Source: Planctomycetota bacterium
GTDB taxonomy: Bacteria > Planctomycetota > UBA1135 > GCA-002686595
Assembly (NCBI GenBank): GCA_012960475.1
Contig: DUBE01000063.1
Coordinates: forward strand, 62,001-126,000
DNA: 64,000 nt
Direction: 5' to 3'
Every line of letters begins with the position of its first letter. The first letter of the stretch is position 1. Below, one piece after another: positions 25,081 to 34,352 of the stretch. The notes beneath the pieces are model-generated. The model saw only the letters and a program-made list of their open reading frames with translations, was not told where the DNA came from and made no database searches. A program made the translations under genes and the position numbers.

Positions 25081-26115
25081 CTAGCCTCCCTTGCTGTGCA
25101 TTTCGGACTGGGGTCGAGTGCGCAGGTGGCTGGCGGTGGCCAGTATGCCTCGCTGCTCTGCAAGGGCTAGTCGCTCCTCGGCCCCGCGGTCCGAGCGCTG
25201 CACCCAGATGGCGGCGAGTGTCTGGGCCAACTGCTCGCTGGTCGAGCCAGCCCGAATGGCTGTGCCAAGATCAGTGCCTTCTTCATTGTAGAGGCAAGTG
25301 AAGAAGGTTCCGTCTGCGGTCAGGCGAGCGCGGTCACAGGTACCACAAAAGGGTGAACTGGTGGATGCGATCACGCCGAAGGCTCCTCGGCCTTCGACGT
25401 GGAAGCGATTCGCTGGTGCAGTCCCGGCCTTGGGGGCTGGCTGGGGGGCACCAAATGCCGCTTCGATGCGTTCCAAAATGTTCTCGGACGAGAGCACCTT
25501 GTCTCTGGTCCAACCGGTCGCCCCCGCTACATCCATGTATTCGATGAAGCGCAATTCAAAGTCTCGGTCCAGAGCCCAGTCGAGCATGCTCTCCAACTCG
25601 TCGTCGTTGATTCCAGCCATGGCTACGCAATTGATCTTGATCCTGGTGGGGCAGAGTTCCTGGGCGAGGTCCAGTCCAGCCATGACTCGGCTGAGATCTC
25701 CGCCGCGTGTCATTTCTTTGAAACGCTTGGGGCGGAGGGTGTCCAGGCTGACAGTCAGGCGCTGCAGGCCTGCGGAAAAGACCTCCGCACCCCGTTCAAC
25801 CAAGAGCACGCCATTCGTGGTCATTGCCAGGTCGTCGATCTCATCGATGCCATCAAGTTGCTCGATCAGGCGCCAGAGTTTTTTGCGTAGCAGGGGCTCG
25901 CCTCCAGTCAAGCGCACCTTGTTGACTCCCAGGAGAGTTGCCGCGCGCACCAGGTGGGCGATCTGTCCGTACTTGAGAATGCGCGAGCGCGGGAGCCAGG
26001 TATAGCTCTCTTCGGGCATGCAATAGCCACAGCGCAGATTGCACTGGTCCGTGACCGAGATGCGCAGGGAGCGCATGGGTCTTCGCAATTGGTCTTGGAT
26101 AATCGGCAAGTTCAT
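25081..26115 (-). CDS. moaA: GTP 3',8-cyclase (molybdenum cofactor biosynthesis)
   Basis: Radical-SAM enzyme for the first step of molybdopterin synthesis, with 344 residues. The N-terminal 4Fe-4S motif CNLRCGYC (C25, C29, C32) is followed by the LTGGEPLLRK segment. The second cluster motif C-x2-C-x13-C is seen in CGTCDRARLTADG and FFTCL. The C-terminus ends in the Gly-Gly dipeptide needed by the family for activity. No other moa or moe gene is in the window, so it stands alone. The downstream secreted-protein gene lies 66 bases away on the same strand. Confidence 0.95.
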   Translation of the reverse strand: MNLPIIQDQLRRPMRSLRISVTDQCNLRCGYCMPEESYTWLPRSRILKYGQIAHLVRAATLLGVNKVRLTGGEPLLRKKLWRLIEQLDGIDEIDDLAMTTNGVLLVERGAEVFSAGLQRLTVSLDTLRPKRFKEMTRGGDLSRVMAGLDLAQELCPTRIKINCVAMAGINDDELESMLDWALDRDFELRFIEYMDVAGATGWTRDKVLSSENILERIEAAFGAPQPAPKAGTAPANRFHVEGRGAFGVIASTSSPFCGTCDRARLTADGTFFTCLYNEEGTDLGTAIRAGSTSEQLAQTLAAIWVQRSDRGAEERLALAEQRGILATASHLRTRPQSEMHSKGG

Positions 26116-26202
26116 GCTTGCTGTGCATTATAGGTCCCTGACCGCAGGCAGCCCCCCCCGTAAAGGAAGCAGATCCAGTTCGGATCTGACCCTGCAGGGA
26201 AC

Positions 26203-26234
26203 AAAAAAGACGGCAGCCCCGGGGAGGGACTGCC
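26203..26234 (-). terminator. intrinsic terminator after the sugar-dehydrogenase-like gene
   Basis: On the minus strand, a GGCAGTCCC stem pairs with GGGGCTGCC (one G-T wobble, 5-base loop) and is followed by GTCTTTTTT. It starts 45 bases after the stop of the 26280-27860 gene and upstream of moaA, so it ends that transcript and separates it from moaA. Confidence 0.82.
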
Positions 26235-26279
26235 AGCCTTGGATTCAGGGGGGCCCGCAAGTTCGGACCGGTCACTACC

Positions 26280-27860
26280 CTAGGGGCAGAAGACTGCGGA
26301 CAGCCCTGCCGAGAAGTTGTAGGTTGCTCCGCCAGCGGAGCCTGCGGCCGGGTCCCGGTACCAGAACTGGAAGTTGTAGGTCGATCCGGGAACCACCGCG
26401 CCAAGGCCCACGCTCATTGGTGGCGAGGTGAAGTCCATGGTCCGGAATGTGCTGCCGAATACGTCGGTGAAGCTCGGGGGCGTGATGCGGAAAAGTCCAC
26501 CTGAGACGCAGATGAAGCCGTTTCCACCAACAACCTGGGCCTGACCCGGTCCGTAGAAGAAGATGCCGAACTGGTTTGGCACCGAGCCGCTGACGATCAG
26601 GTTGAAGCTGTTGTCGCTGATATTGTTCGAGCCGCTGGATGTCAGGGTGCAGCCCGTGGGGTTGGAGCTGTTGCCTGCACCCACGCAGTAGGTACTGGTG
26701 CCGCAGTCCTGTGTGATGCGCCAGATCTGGCCGCTTTGCTCCAGGATGTAGACCTCGCCAGCGGCGTCCTCACCGAAGGAGGTGATCTGGGAAATGGTGG
26801 CACTGCCAGGAGGGTTCAGTTCCGCTTGACGCTGCACTACGTTGGTGACGCCTGTGCCGTTGTGCTCCATGGACCAGATACGGTTGGAGCAGTAGTCCGC
26901 GCAGAAATAGGTGCCCTGCAGTGCCGGAATGGCCGATCCCCGGTAGACAACGCCGCCAGTCACGGAACAGTTTCCTGAGTGGTTGAACTCGAAAACCGGA
27001 TCCGTCAGGGCGCTGGAATTGCAGGTGCAGCCGGAGAGTCCGGTGCAGTGGTCGCCTTCCATGCAGCGCCAACCGTAGTTCTCGCCGCCCGTGCTGGAGC
27101 CGGGCTGGAAGTCGATCTCCTCCCAAGCGTTCTGACCCACATCACCGATCCACAGATCGCCCGTGGCACGGTCGAAGGAGAAGCGCCAGGGGTTGCGCAG
27201 ACCAAGGGCCCAGATCTCATCGCGTACCGCGCCGTTGCCGACGAAGGGGTTGCTCGGCGGAATATAGGGTGCCGCGGCGTTTACGTCCAAGCGCAGCATC
27301 TTGCCTAGTAGATCGGTGCCGTTCTGGGCCCGGTTGCCAGGGTCGTTGCCGGAGCCGCCATCGCCCAGGCCAACATACAGATAGCCGTCAGGTCCGAAAG
27401 CGATCTGACCTCCGTTGTGGTTGCTGAAGGGTTGGTTCCAGGCAACAATCTGACGCAGCACTGTTGCGCTGCCGACGTTCGGGTTGCCGGTGACCTGGTG
27501 TTCCGTAACTCGCGTATTGCCGCCGGTAGCCGTGCGCGAGAGGTAGAACAAGCCATTGCTGGCGTAGTCAGGGTGGAAAGCCATGGAGAGCAGGCCCTGT
27601 TCGTTGCCGGTGGAAACTGAGATGTCAACGAAGGGTGTGCCGATGATGGTGCCCGAGGGCAGCTCTACAATCTCCACGCGGCCCGTATGCTGCTCACATA
27701 CAAAGACGCGGGTGGTGTCACCCGGAGGCGCCGTCAGGTGCACAGGTCGGCTGAAGCCTTGGGCCAGGAGAGTCGTGGTGAGGGTCTGGGCCTGGGAGGG
27801 GGAGGCCAGGATGGCGCTGATGGCAACGGCAGAGGCCAATCGCGTGATGGTGTATTGCAT
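26280..27860 (-). CDS. secreted PQQ-type sugar dehydrogenase-like propeller with shared C-terminal domain
   Basis: A 526-residue exported protein. The ATG at 27860 gives a good signal peptide (SAVAISAILASPSQAQ). Residues about 30-380 form a soluble aldose-sugar-dehydrogenase/HHIP-like propeller: HNGGQIAFGPDGYLYVGLGD, NRAQNGTDLLGKMLRLD, GLRNPWRFSFDRATGDLW, GENYGWRCMEG and a late GTYFCADYCSNRIW. Residues 386-526 form a separate domain beginning CGTSTYC and containing NQFGIFF, FICVSGG and YNFQFWYRDP, recurrent in this window. PQQ-dependent sugar oxidation is likely but unproven. An intrinsic terminator follows. Confidence 0.82.
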   Translation of the reverse strand: MQYTITRLASAVAISAILASPSQAQTLTTTLLAQGFSRPVHLTAPPGDTTRVFVCEQHTGRVEIVELPSGTIIGTPFVDISVSTGNEQGLLSMAFHPDYASNGLFYLSRTATGGNTRVTEHQVTGNPNVGSATVLRQIVAWNQPFSNHNGGQIAFGPDGYLYVGLGDGGSGNDPGNRAQNGTDLLGKMLRLDVNAAAPYIPPSNPFVGNGAVRDEIWALGLRNPWRFSFDRATGDLWIGDVGQNAWEEIDFQPGSSTGGENYGWRCMEGDHCTGLSGCTCNSSALTDPVFEFNHSGNCSVTGGVVYRGSAIPALQGTYFCADYCSNRIWSMEHNGTGVTNVVQRQAELNPPGSATISQITSFGEDAAGEVYILEQSGQIWRITQDCGTSTYCVGAGNSSNPTGCTLTSSGSNNISDNSFNLIVSGSVPNQFGIFFYGPGQAQVVGGNGFICVSGGLFRITPPSFTDVFGSTFRTMDFTSPPMSVGLGAVVPGSTYNFQFWYRDPAAGSAGGATYNFSAGLSAVFCP

Positions 27861-28009
27861 GTCTCGGGGGTTGAGAAGCCGATTGGGGGAGAGGGGGTCC
27901 ATGGTAGACCCAGACGGCATATTTGGGTGGATTTGATCCCCCGTCCAGGGCAGATCCTCATCCTGAGCCTTGACCGGGCCCTGCTTTGAGACGAGGCTCT
28001 GGGCTGGAC

Positions 28010-28462
28010 ATGAGCCGGACCATATTGATTTCGAATGCCGCTATCTGCCTTGTGGGGCTCTTGGCCTGCGCCCCCAAGGTGCAGGTGACCAGTTACGACG
28101 GCGGCCAGCCTTATCGCCAGTCCCACTGGGACGGGGATGCACTGGAAGGAATTGAGACTTTTTGGTTCGAAAATGGCCGCCTGAAAAGGCGCGGGGCCTG
28201 GGTGGACGGGTTGCGGGACGGGCTCTGGCAGAACTGGCGCGAGGACGGATCCCTGGCAGGTGAGGAGTCCTGGCGTCTGGGGGTGCGCAATGGCAGTTGG
28301 CGCGTATTGTCTTCCTCCGGTCAGGTGGTAGTCGAGCAGGTCTGGCGCGCGGGGGAGCGGCACGGGACCTGGATGCAGCATGATGCTGACGGGGTTCCCC
28401 TGCATCTCTACCGGTGGGAGCAGGGCACTCTTGTGGGTGTCGAGGCCCTGGGCAAGCCTTGA
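28010..28462 (+). CDS. small MORN-repeat lipoprotein
   Basis: A 150-residue predicted lipoprotein. The signal sequence ends in a lipobox GLLAC (Cys at residue 19 from the ATG at 28010). The rest consists of MORN-like repeats (ETFWFENGRLKRRGAWVDG, RDGLWQNWREDGSLAG, RNGSWRVLSSSGQVV, RHGTWMQHDADG). Such repeats form beta-hairpin ladders and mediate protein or membrane contact. It is related in design to the larger lipoprotein at 34353-35408. It precedes the sulfatase-fold lipoprotein gene by 88 bases on the same strand. Confidence 0.78.
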   Translation: MSRTILISNAAICLVGLLACAPKVQVTSYDGGQPYRQSHWDGDALEGIETFWFENGRLKRRGAWVDGLRDGLWQNWREDGSLAGEESWRLGVRNGSWRVLSSSGQVVVEQVWRAGERHGTWMQHDADGVPLHLYRWEQGTLVGVEALGKP

Positions 28463-28550
28463 AGCGCGCGCAAACCCAACTGGCTGAGGGCCGTAGGAAG
28501 CGATTGAACAACCCCTCCCCTGATCTACCCTCTGGGGCAGCCGATCTTCC

Positions 28551-30089
28551 ATGACCTACTTCAAGTTCTTGTTGGCAACTGCACTGCTGCTTGGGTTTGC
28601 AGCTTGTTCTCCGACGCCTCCTCCGTGGCATGTGGTTCTGATCTCTCTTGACACCACGCGTGCCGATCATCTCTCTTGCATCGCTGGCCCCGATTCCAGG
28701 GCCCAAACGCCTGCTCTCGATTTGCTTGCATCGGAGGGGGTCTTGTTCTTGCAAGCTCAAACCGCCGCGGTCACGACCTTGAGCGCTCATTCATCCCTGA
28801 TGACTGGGACCTGGCCTCACAGCCACGGTGTTGTGCGCAATGGGTTTGAATTGAATCCGGTCAATCAGACTCTGGCTGAGACCCTGGGGGCTTGCGGCTA
28901 TCGCACTCGCGCGGTGCTCGGTTCCTTTGCGCTCGACAGTCGCTTCGGGTTTGATCAGGGCTTTGAGGTTTTTGATGAGACTTTTGATCTCTTGGTGGGG
29001 GCTGGCGGTGCGGATCAGAATCAACGCCTGGCTGAGCATGTGACCCGCGCGGCTCTGTCCCGAGTTCGCGAACACGATCAAGACGAGCCACTGTTCCTCT
29101 TTGCTCACTACTTTGATCCTCATGCGCCCTACGATCCACCGCTTGCCTTGAGAGAGGCTTGGGCGCAGCAAATCGGCGCGGCGGTGGGGGATCCACTGAC
29201 CGTGGAGCGGGCGGTCAAGGCTGGCCAGAAGCTGGTGTTGGGACCAGATGTGCCTGCTCCTGGGTTGGCCGGAACCATTCGAGGGGGGCTTTCCAGGGAG
29301 CTGGTGGAGCAGCACCCGGGAACTAGCGCAGTCTTGGATTCCCAACTGGCTGCGCTCTATGCCGCTGAAGTGGAAGCTCTCGATGCTGCTCTGGGTGTGC
29401 TCTTTGAGGGCTTGCGTGAGGAGGGCCTGTGGGAGCGGACCATTGTGGTGCTGACCGCCGATCACGGGGAGACTTTCAGCGAGCACGCAGACCGCTGGAA
29501 CCACGGCCTGTGGGTGCATGACACCACGACCCATGTGCCCCTCATGATTCGGCTGCCCGCGGCGCATCCCCAGGCCGAACGCTTCAGGGGACAGCGCATT
29601 TCGACGGTGGTCTCCACGGTGGATGTGTACCCGACGCTGCTGGGAGTGTTGGACATCGAGGTTGGCTCCCGGGTGCAGGGGGTGGACCTGGGGCCCCTCC
29701 TACGGGGAGAGGATTTTGACCGTGGGGCGGTTTTTTCCGAAGCCACCCAGCCCTGGATGGGCCTTGAAGAGGCAGCCCACGAACGGGGGCATTGGGCCAA
29801 CTCCCTCAAACCCCACAGTGTGCGCAAGGGGCGCTGGAAGTACATCCGTGCGCCCTACCTGAAGCTTGAACAGTTGTTCGACATGGAGGCAGATCCAGGT
29901 GAGCAGAACAACCTCTTTCAGGATCCTGCCCTGGCGGAGATCCTGGCTGACTTGCGCGGCGAACTTGGTGCCTATCAGGAACTGGAGAATCCGCTCCCCT
30001 CGGAGTTCAACAGTACACAACTCGAAGAGACTCGCGTGCGGCTGGAGGCCATGGGGTACGGAGGTGGCGCGCGGGAAGGTCCGCGCTAG
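28551..30089 (+). CDS. sulfatase/alkaline-phosphatase-fold lipoprotein with Thr at the nucleophile position
   Basis: A 512-residue exported hydrolase. The N-terminus is lipoprotein-like (GFAAC, Cys19). The fold signature is present: SLDTTRADHL for metal binding near residues 32-41, VVLTADHGETFSEH, and HTTHVPLMI-like and KYIRAPYLKLEQLFDMEADP segments. The position of the sulfatase formylglycine motif (C/S-x-P-S-R) reads T-L-S-A-H at residues 76-80. It therefore cannot use formylglycine; Thr76 may act as nucleophile, as in phosphoglycerol-transferase relatives. The substrate is unknown; a phosphate- or sulfate-ester or phosphonate is plausible. Confidence 0.8.
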   Translation: MTYFKFLLATALLLGFAACSPTPPPWHVVLISLDTTRADHLSCIAGPDSRAQTPALDLLASEGVLFLQAQTAAVTTLSAHSSLMTGTWPHSHGVVRNGFELNPVNQTLAETLGACGYRTRAVLGSFALDSRFGFDQGFEVFDETFDLLVGAGGADQNQRLAEHVTRAALSRVREHDQDEPLFLFAHYFDPHAPYDPPLALREAWAQQIGAAVGDPLTVERAVKAGQKLVLGPDVPAPGLAGTIRGGLSRELVEQHPGTSAVLDSQLAALYAAEVEALDAALGVLFEGLREEGLWERTIVVLTADHGETFSEHADRWNHGLWVHDTTTHVPLMIRLPAAHPQAERFRGQRISTVVSTVDVYPTLLGVLDIEVGSRVQGVDLGPLLRGEDFDRGAVFSEATQPWMGLEEAAHERGHWANSLKPHSVRKGRWKYIRAPYLKLEQLFDMEADPGEQNNLFQDPALAEILADLRGELGAYQELENPLPSEFNSTQLEETRVRLEAMGYGGGAREGPR

Positions 30090-30106
30090 CTGGAATTGTC
30101 CGAGTC

Positions 30107-30976
30107 CTAGTCCTTGAGCTTGACGCCCTTGGGCAGTTGCGCGGGCAGGTTGCGCAGCACTTCGTCGAGTACTGCCTGGCCCTGTTTTCCTTGGAGCCCG
30201 TCGGTCAGGACCTTTCCATTCAATTGCAGAGACCCCTTGAGGACTCCCTCGAGCAGACCCTGCAGGCTGCTAGGGCTGAGCACCTGCCAGGTCTCCGGGG
30301 GCAACTCAGAACGCAGGGCGTTGAGGCCCGCGGCCACGATCTCGCGCATGACTTCGCGCAACAGACTGCTGCTGTCTCCTGGTTCGGCGGCGCTCAGGTT
30401 CAGTTCCAATGGGGGCAGGGTGACCTCCCAGGAGCCCACGCCCAGGGGCAGATCCTCAATGGTCAGGGATGCTCTCAGGCCACTGACCACCACCAGATCC
30501 ACCGCCAAAAGGGGCCCCGGGTCATCTCCAGCGGGCGGATTCTCCTGTGTTTCCTGAGCGCCCCTGGCCGAAGAGACCTGCTTCAAGAACCACTGCAGGT
30601 TTGAGGCTGTGCCCTTCTGCAAGAGGCGCAGTTCAGTTCCCTCCAGTCGGATTTCCTTGATCTGGATTACATCCTTCAGTACCGAAAAAGTTTCGAGCTC
30701 AACACTGGCGTGCCCTACCCGCAGGAACGCGCTCTCTCCAAATCCTGGGGGGTTGGGAATCAGCAGCCCATTCATGCCCACACGAGCTGAGGTCGCGGAG
30801 AGGGAGAGGGGCACCTCTTCAATAGTGGCCTGGACCCCCAGGGCAGATTGGCTGCCGTACTGGACGGCGGCTTTCGAGGCGGCGGGCAGAATCTTGTAGA
30901 GCGCGATGGCTGCAACCGCAACCAGCACGAGCCCCGGCAGGGCCAGACGAATCATGATTTTCATGGGTATTTTCAC
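30107..30976 (-). CDS. AsmA-like single-pass envelope protein
   Basis: A 289-residue protein with one N-terminal membrane helix (about residues 10-27) and a periplasmic remainder rich in predicted beta strands. The segments SVLKDVIQIKEIRLEGTEL and NLQWFLKQV recall the AsmA/DUF748 class of bridge-like envelope proteins, but the match is by eye. Several in-frame ATGs occur at the start (30976, 30964, 30955). It follows the cytochrome gene by 31 bases on the same strand and may be co-transcribed. The exact role is unknown. Confidence 0.55.
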   Translation of the reverse strand: MKIPMKIMIRLALPGLVLVAVAAIALYKILPAASKAAVQYGSQSALGVQATIEEVPLSLSATSARVGMNGLLIPNPPGFGESAFLRVGHASVELETFSVLKDVIQIKEIRLEGTELRLLQKGTASNLQWFLKQVSSARGAQETQENPPAGDDPGPLLAVDLVVVSGLRASLTIEDLPLGVGSWEVTLPPLELNLSAAEPGDSSSLLREVMREIVAAGLNALRSELPPETWQVLSPSSLQGLLEGVLKGSLQLNGKVLTDGLQGKQGQAVLDEVLRNLPAQLPKGVKLKD

Positions 30977-31007
30977 CCATCAATCTAGTTCTGACGCCCG
31001 CCGAAAG

Positions 31008-33080
31008 CTAGTTGCAGAAAGTGACGAAAAGTCCCTGGCTGAGGTTTGCACCAGCTGGGCTGCCCGGGTCACGGTAGATCACCTGCAGGCCACGGGAACT
31101 GCCCACCATGGTCGCGTCCACGGGCAGGCTGAAAGAGGCCTTGCCCAAGATATCAGTCATTTGGGTGCCCCGCCGCACATAGGGGCCGCTGATCAGCAGT
31201 ACGCCTCCCAGGTGGGGCACACTGGCGGTTCCGGGGCCTTCCCAGAGGACCGCCATCTGACCGGGGACTGCCCCGGTCAATTGCAGGTTCAGGATCGGCA
31301 GATCGGGGGCGTTGAGGGCCGTCAGGCTTGCCCGCTCGCCCTGGGAATTGAGGCTGCCCAGGCCATAAGGGATCGGCGTGGCACAGGCACCCAGGTTCAG
31401 ATCCAGGGTGCTGCTGGCCATCTGCACTGGAGTGCTCTTGCCGAAGAGCTGCCACAGGTCATAGGCGTCCTGTCCCGTTGTGTTGGTTTGGTTCTCATCC
31501 CGCAGGAATTCGATGTACTCACGAGTGGTTGTCTGGTGGAAGAGAGCGACTTCCGCGCGTACGGCAGTGGTGGGCAGGGCAAACATGGTCTCGTCCCAAT
31601 GCTGCTGGTCCTCGTAGTTGTAGGCCACCACATCAGCATCGATGGCCGCGTAGCTGGAGTTGGTGAAGCCCCGCGCGGGAATGCGGTTGTCCAGCAGCAC
31701 CGTGTTGTTCAATACGAAGTGGAAGCTCGGGCCTGCGGGCACGCCAGTCTGGGCAGCCATGTAGGCGTCGAGTCCCTGGTGGATTTCGTAGACCTTGGTG
31801 CTGGAGGTGTCGAGGTCGGCGGCGGCAGCGTCATAGCTTCCGTGCTCACCCACCAGCTGGTCCCCGCTGTCGAAGAACTGAACTTGGACCCACATGCGTC
31901 GGCCTTCACCGTAGCCAGTGGGCAGACGGTGCCCCGTCAGGTTGATCACGCGGACCACCAATTGGCCATCGCGTTCAAAGGTCTCGAGCTCCGCAGCGCT
32001 CTGCATCATGTTTGTGGTGCGCTGGGAGGCATCTTGCACCAGGGTGTCGCTCAGCCCCGTTTCGTAGTCTGGATAAATGGAACGCACGGCTTTCAAGACC
32101 CAGGAATTGGCCCCGTTGAAGAAGTGCCGAGGCATGTCCGGGCGGAAGGCGCCGCCCAAGCCGGGCGAGCAGGCCGTGGCATCGGTGGTGGGCATGTGGC
32201 AATCCTGGCAGGACTGGACCAGAGGTTGGTTGCCGCCGAAGCGTCCCCCTGTATCGATGGGCGCAATCGCGTAGACGCTGCGGGTCCACTCGCTGAAGGT
32301 TCTTTCGACCGGGTACATGTCCGTCTTGTCCATGCTGGGATGCGCCGCGTTGAGGTTGGACAGGCGATAGCCCAGGCCCGAGGCCCGTTTTTCCAGGGCC
32401 GGGTTGGACACATCGTGGCAGGTGCCGCAAAGCATGGACTCCCGATGGAAGGGTGACTGACTGAATTCGTGGTAGGGGAAGTTGGCTCCCAAATCAAAGG
32501 GTCCCCGGCGCCGGTCTTGGGGATCCAGGATGTACGTCCCCGAATGGGGTTCCACGTTCAAAGGTCGCGACATGCCCGCCAATATGCCCGCGTCCTCAGG
32601 TGGGTTCTGCGGGTCGAGTACTGGATCCACCATGCGGTGGCAGAAGTGGCAGTTGACCCCGTCGAAGTCGTTAGTGAAGGGATCGAGAGCGGACCCGTCA
32701 GTGGGGATCGTGCGTCCCTCCATGTGGGCCCCGGGCATGTGGCAGCGCATGCACAGGTAGCCCGAGCCCCCCAGGTCCTGCTCGGCGATCGCCAGGGCGG
32801 CGAAGAAGATTGGGTCGCGGCTGCTCTGGGCCATCATGCTGGCCTGCCAGGTGGCGTAGGGCTCCACCTGTTGATCGTAGTTGCCATGACACAGGGCGCA
32901 GGCCTGTCCGGATTGCAGGTAATCCACGAACTCGCCTGGCTGGGAACCAGCCATCTCGAAGGCCCGGATGTTGCTCTGGGGCGTGGTGCCTGGGGTGGCG
33001 TCCGCCAGGCTGAACACCAGGGTCAAGCCGATGCACGCCGTCAGGGACAAGATGGTCTTGGGGTGTATCATGAGGTTCAT
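31008..33080 (-). CDS. secreted five-haem c-type cytochrome with shared C-terminal domain
   Basis: A 690-residue exported protein with a signal peptide (TILSLTACIGLTLVFSLADA). Five CxxCH haem-attachment motifs are visible: CALCH at 61, CMRCH at 110, CHFCH at 144, CGTCH at 218 and CQDCH at 291. The cytochrome region spans about residues 50-330, followed by a beta-rich section. Residues 564-690 form a domain ending GLQVIYRDPG and LFVTFCN, recurrent in this window. It probably transfers electrons in the periplasm or at the cell surface. No c-type cytochrome maturation genes are seen here. Confidence 0.85.
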   Translation of the reverse strand: MNLMIHPKTILSLTACIGLTLVFSLADATPGTTPQSNIRAFEMAGSQPGEFVDYLQSGQACALCHGNYDQQVEPYATWQASMMAQSSRDPIFFAALAIAEQDLGGSGYLCMRCHMPGAHMEGRTIPTDGSALDPFTNDFDGVNCHFCHRMVDPVLDPQNPPEDAGILAGMSRPLNVEPHSGTYILDPQDRRRGPFDLGANFPYHEFSQSPFHRESMLCGTCHDVSNPALEKRASGLGYRLSNLNAAHPSMDKTDMYPVERTFSEWTRSVYAIAPIDTGGRFGGNQPLVQSCQDCHMPTTDATACSPGLGGAFRPDMPRHFFNGANSWVLKAVRSIYPDYETGLSDTLVQDASQRTTNMMQSAAELETFERDGQLVVRVINLTGHRLPTGYGEGRRMWVQVQFFDSGDQLVGEHGSYDAAAADLDTSSTKVYEIHQGLDAYMAAQTGVPAGPSFHFVLNNTVLLDNRIPARGFTNSSYAAIDADVVAYNYEDQQHWDETMFALPTTAVRAEVALFHQTTTREYIEFLRDENQTNTTGQDAYDLWQLFGKSTPVQMASSTLDLNLGACATPIPYGLGSLNSQGERASLTALNAPDLPILNLQLTGAVPGQMAVLWEGPGTASVPHLGGVLLISGPYVRRGTQMTDILGKASFSLPVDATMVGSSRGLQVIYRDPGSPAGANLSQGLFVTFCN

Positions 33081-33084
33081 CGAA

Positions 33085-33099
33085 GGGGATACGATCCCC
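33085..33099 (-). other. small hairpin just upstream of the cytochrome start
   Basis: GGGGAT/ATCCCC with a 3-base loop, four bases before the ATG at 33080. It could shield the ribosome-binding region of the cytochrome mRNA. No other element was recognised in the 239-bp divergent region 33081-33319, which must carry promoters for both flanking genes. Confidence 0.4.
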
Positions 33100-33319
33100 C
33101 ATCTTGTTTGTACCCCCCCGATCTAGTCAAGGGGGATTTTGGAGGGGTCTTTTGTCTGGATGCATTCCGGGCTGTTCTTGAGCCGAAGAGATCCACGGTA
33201 TTTCTTTCCTGCGCCAAAGCTGGCGTGCAACCGCGGGGCTCGTTTCGCGTCTTGAGGGTTGGTGGCCTCGATCCGTCCCCATTTGGAGCGGAGGGGCCCC
33301 CTGAACCAACTCTTGATCG

Positions 33320-34288
33320 ATGAATACCCAGCACATTCCTGCCCCGGGCCCCCTGAGGGCGCTCACTTTGGCTTTGTTTCTCAGTGCCCTGCCCTGCTTC
33401 GCCGAAGCAGGCTCGCCGTCTGTTTCTTCCGCGGCCGCCTTGGCCGAGTGTCCCAGATTGGGCATTCTGGAAAGGGCACCGAACCGCAGCACCCTGGTGT
33501 TTCGGGGAACTTGTCCCGGTCAGATTTTGCGCCTCTACGGTCGCTGGGTAGATCCGGGCACCTCACTCATGCCTCCTTGGGAGACACTTGCCCTGATCCC
33601 AACGGACGGTCTTGGGCAGGCTCGTTTGAATTTGCCGAAGGGTGCCTTGAGCGGGTGGACCCTCAGGGTACGAGGCCTGGGGTCGGCCCTCTGCAGTTTG
33701 GACCTGTCCATCTCGGGCCAGCCCTGGACACCCCCGGGGGTCATGGCTGGCAGCCTGCCGGACCGGGAACGGTCGCGGGGATCAGGCGAGATCATTGTGA
33801 GCGAGATCATGAAGGATCCAGCTCAGGTCTCGGATGCACAGGGGGAGTGGTTTGAGGTCTTCAATACCACCAACGGTCCAATTGACATGGAGGGCTGGAT
33901 TCTGGCGGATCAGGGCACGGACATGACCCTGCTGGACAACGCGGGACTAGGCATCATCGTGCCTGCCCGGGGATATCTGGTCCTGGGCCGCGAAATCGAT
34001 CCGCAGTTCAATGGTGGCGTCCAAGTGGACGCGGTCTGGTCTTCCTTCACCCTGGGCAACGGAGCTGACGAGGTGCTCTTGGCTCGGCCCAATGGGTCCC
34101 TGGTGGATCTCGTGGCCTATGGTTCAGCGCCCGGCTGGGTGGATCCGGTGGGGGCCAGCTTGCAGTTGTGCACCGACCGTCTGGCAGTCAACTGGAACGA
34201 CTCCCCCGATCACTGGTGCGAGGCCCCGGTTTCCTGGGCGGGGGGCGATCTTGGCAGTCCAGGGGTTCTGAATCCCCCCTGCCCCTAA
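33320..34288 (+). CDS. secreted lamin-tail-domain protein
   Basis: A 322-residue exported protein with signal peptide (LRALTLALFLSALPCFAEA). Residues about 50-140 form a beta domain with a TDGLGQARLNLP segment that resembles TDILGKASFSLP in the cytochrome's C-terminal domain. Residues 155-320 are a typical lamin-tail domain (LTD): GEIIVSEIMKDP, GEWFEVFNTTNGPIDMEGW, GYLVLG, DEVLLARPNGSLVDLVAYG. In bacteria LTDs occur in exported, often cell-surface proteins. No catalytic motif is seen. Confidence 0.78.
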   Translation: MNTQHIPAPGPLRALTLALFLSALPCFAEAGSPSVSSAAALAECPRLGILERAPNRSTLVFRGTCPGQILRLYGRWVDPGTSLMPPWETLALIPTDGLGQARLNLPKGALSGWTLRVRGLGSALCSLDLSISGQPWTPPGVMAGSLPDRERSRGSGEIIVSEIMKDPAQVSDAQGEWFEVFNTTNGPIDMEGWILADQGTDMTLLDNAGLGIIVPARGYLVLGREIDPQFNGGVQVDAVWSSFTLGNGADEVLLARPNGSLVDLVAYGSAPGWVDPVGASLQLCTDRLAVNWNDSPDHWCEAPVSWAGGDLGSPGVLNPPCP

Positions 34289-34352
34289 GAAGAGTGCGAA
34301 GTCCAGGACGCGAGGGAATTGGGCGTGGGCTTCAGGGTGCGGGGACACTAGC

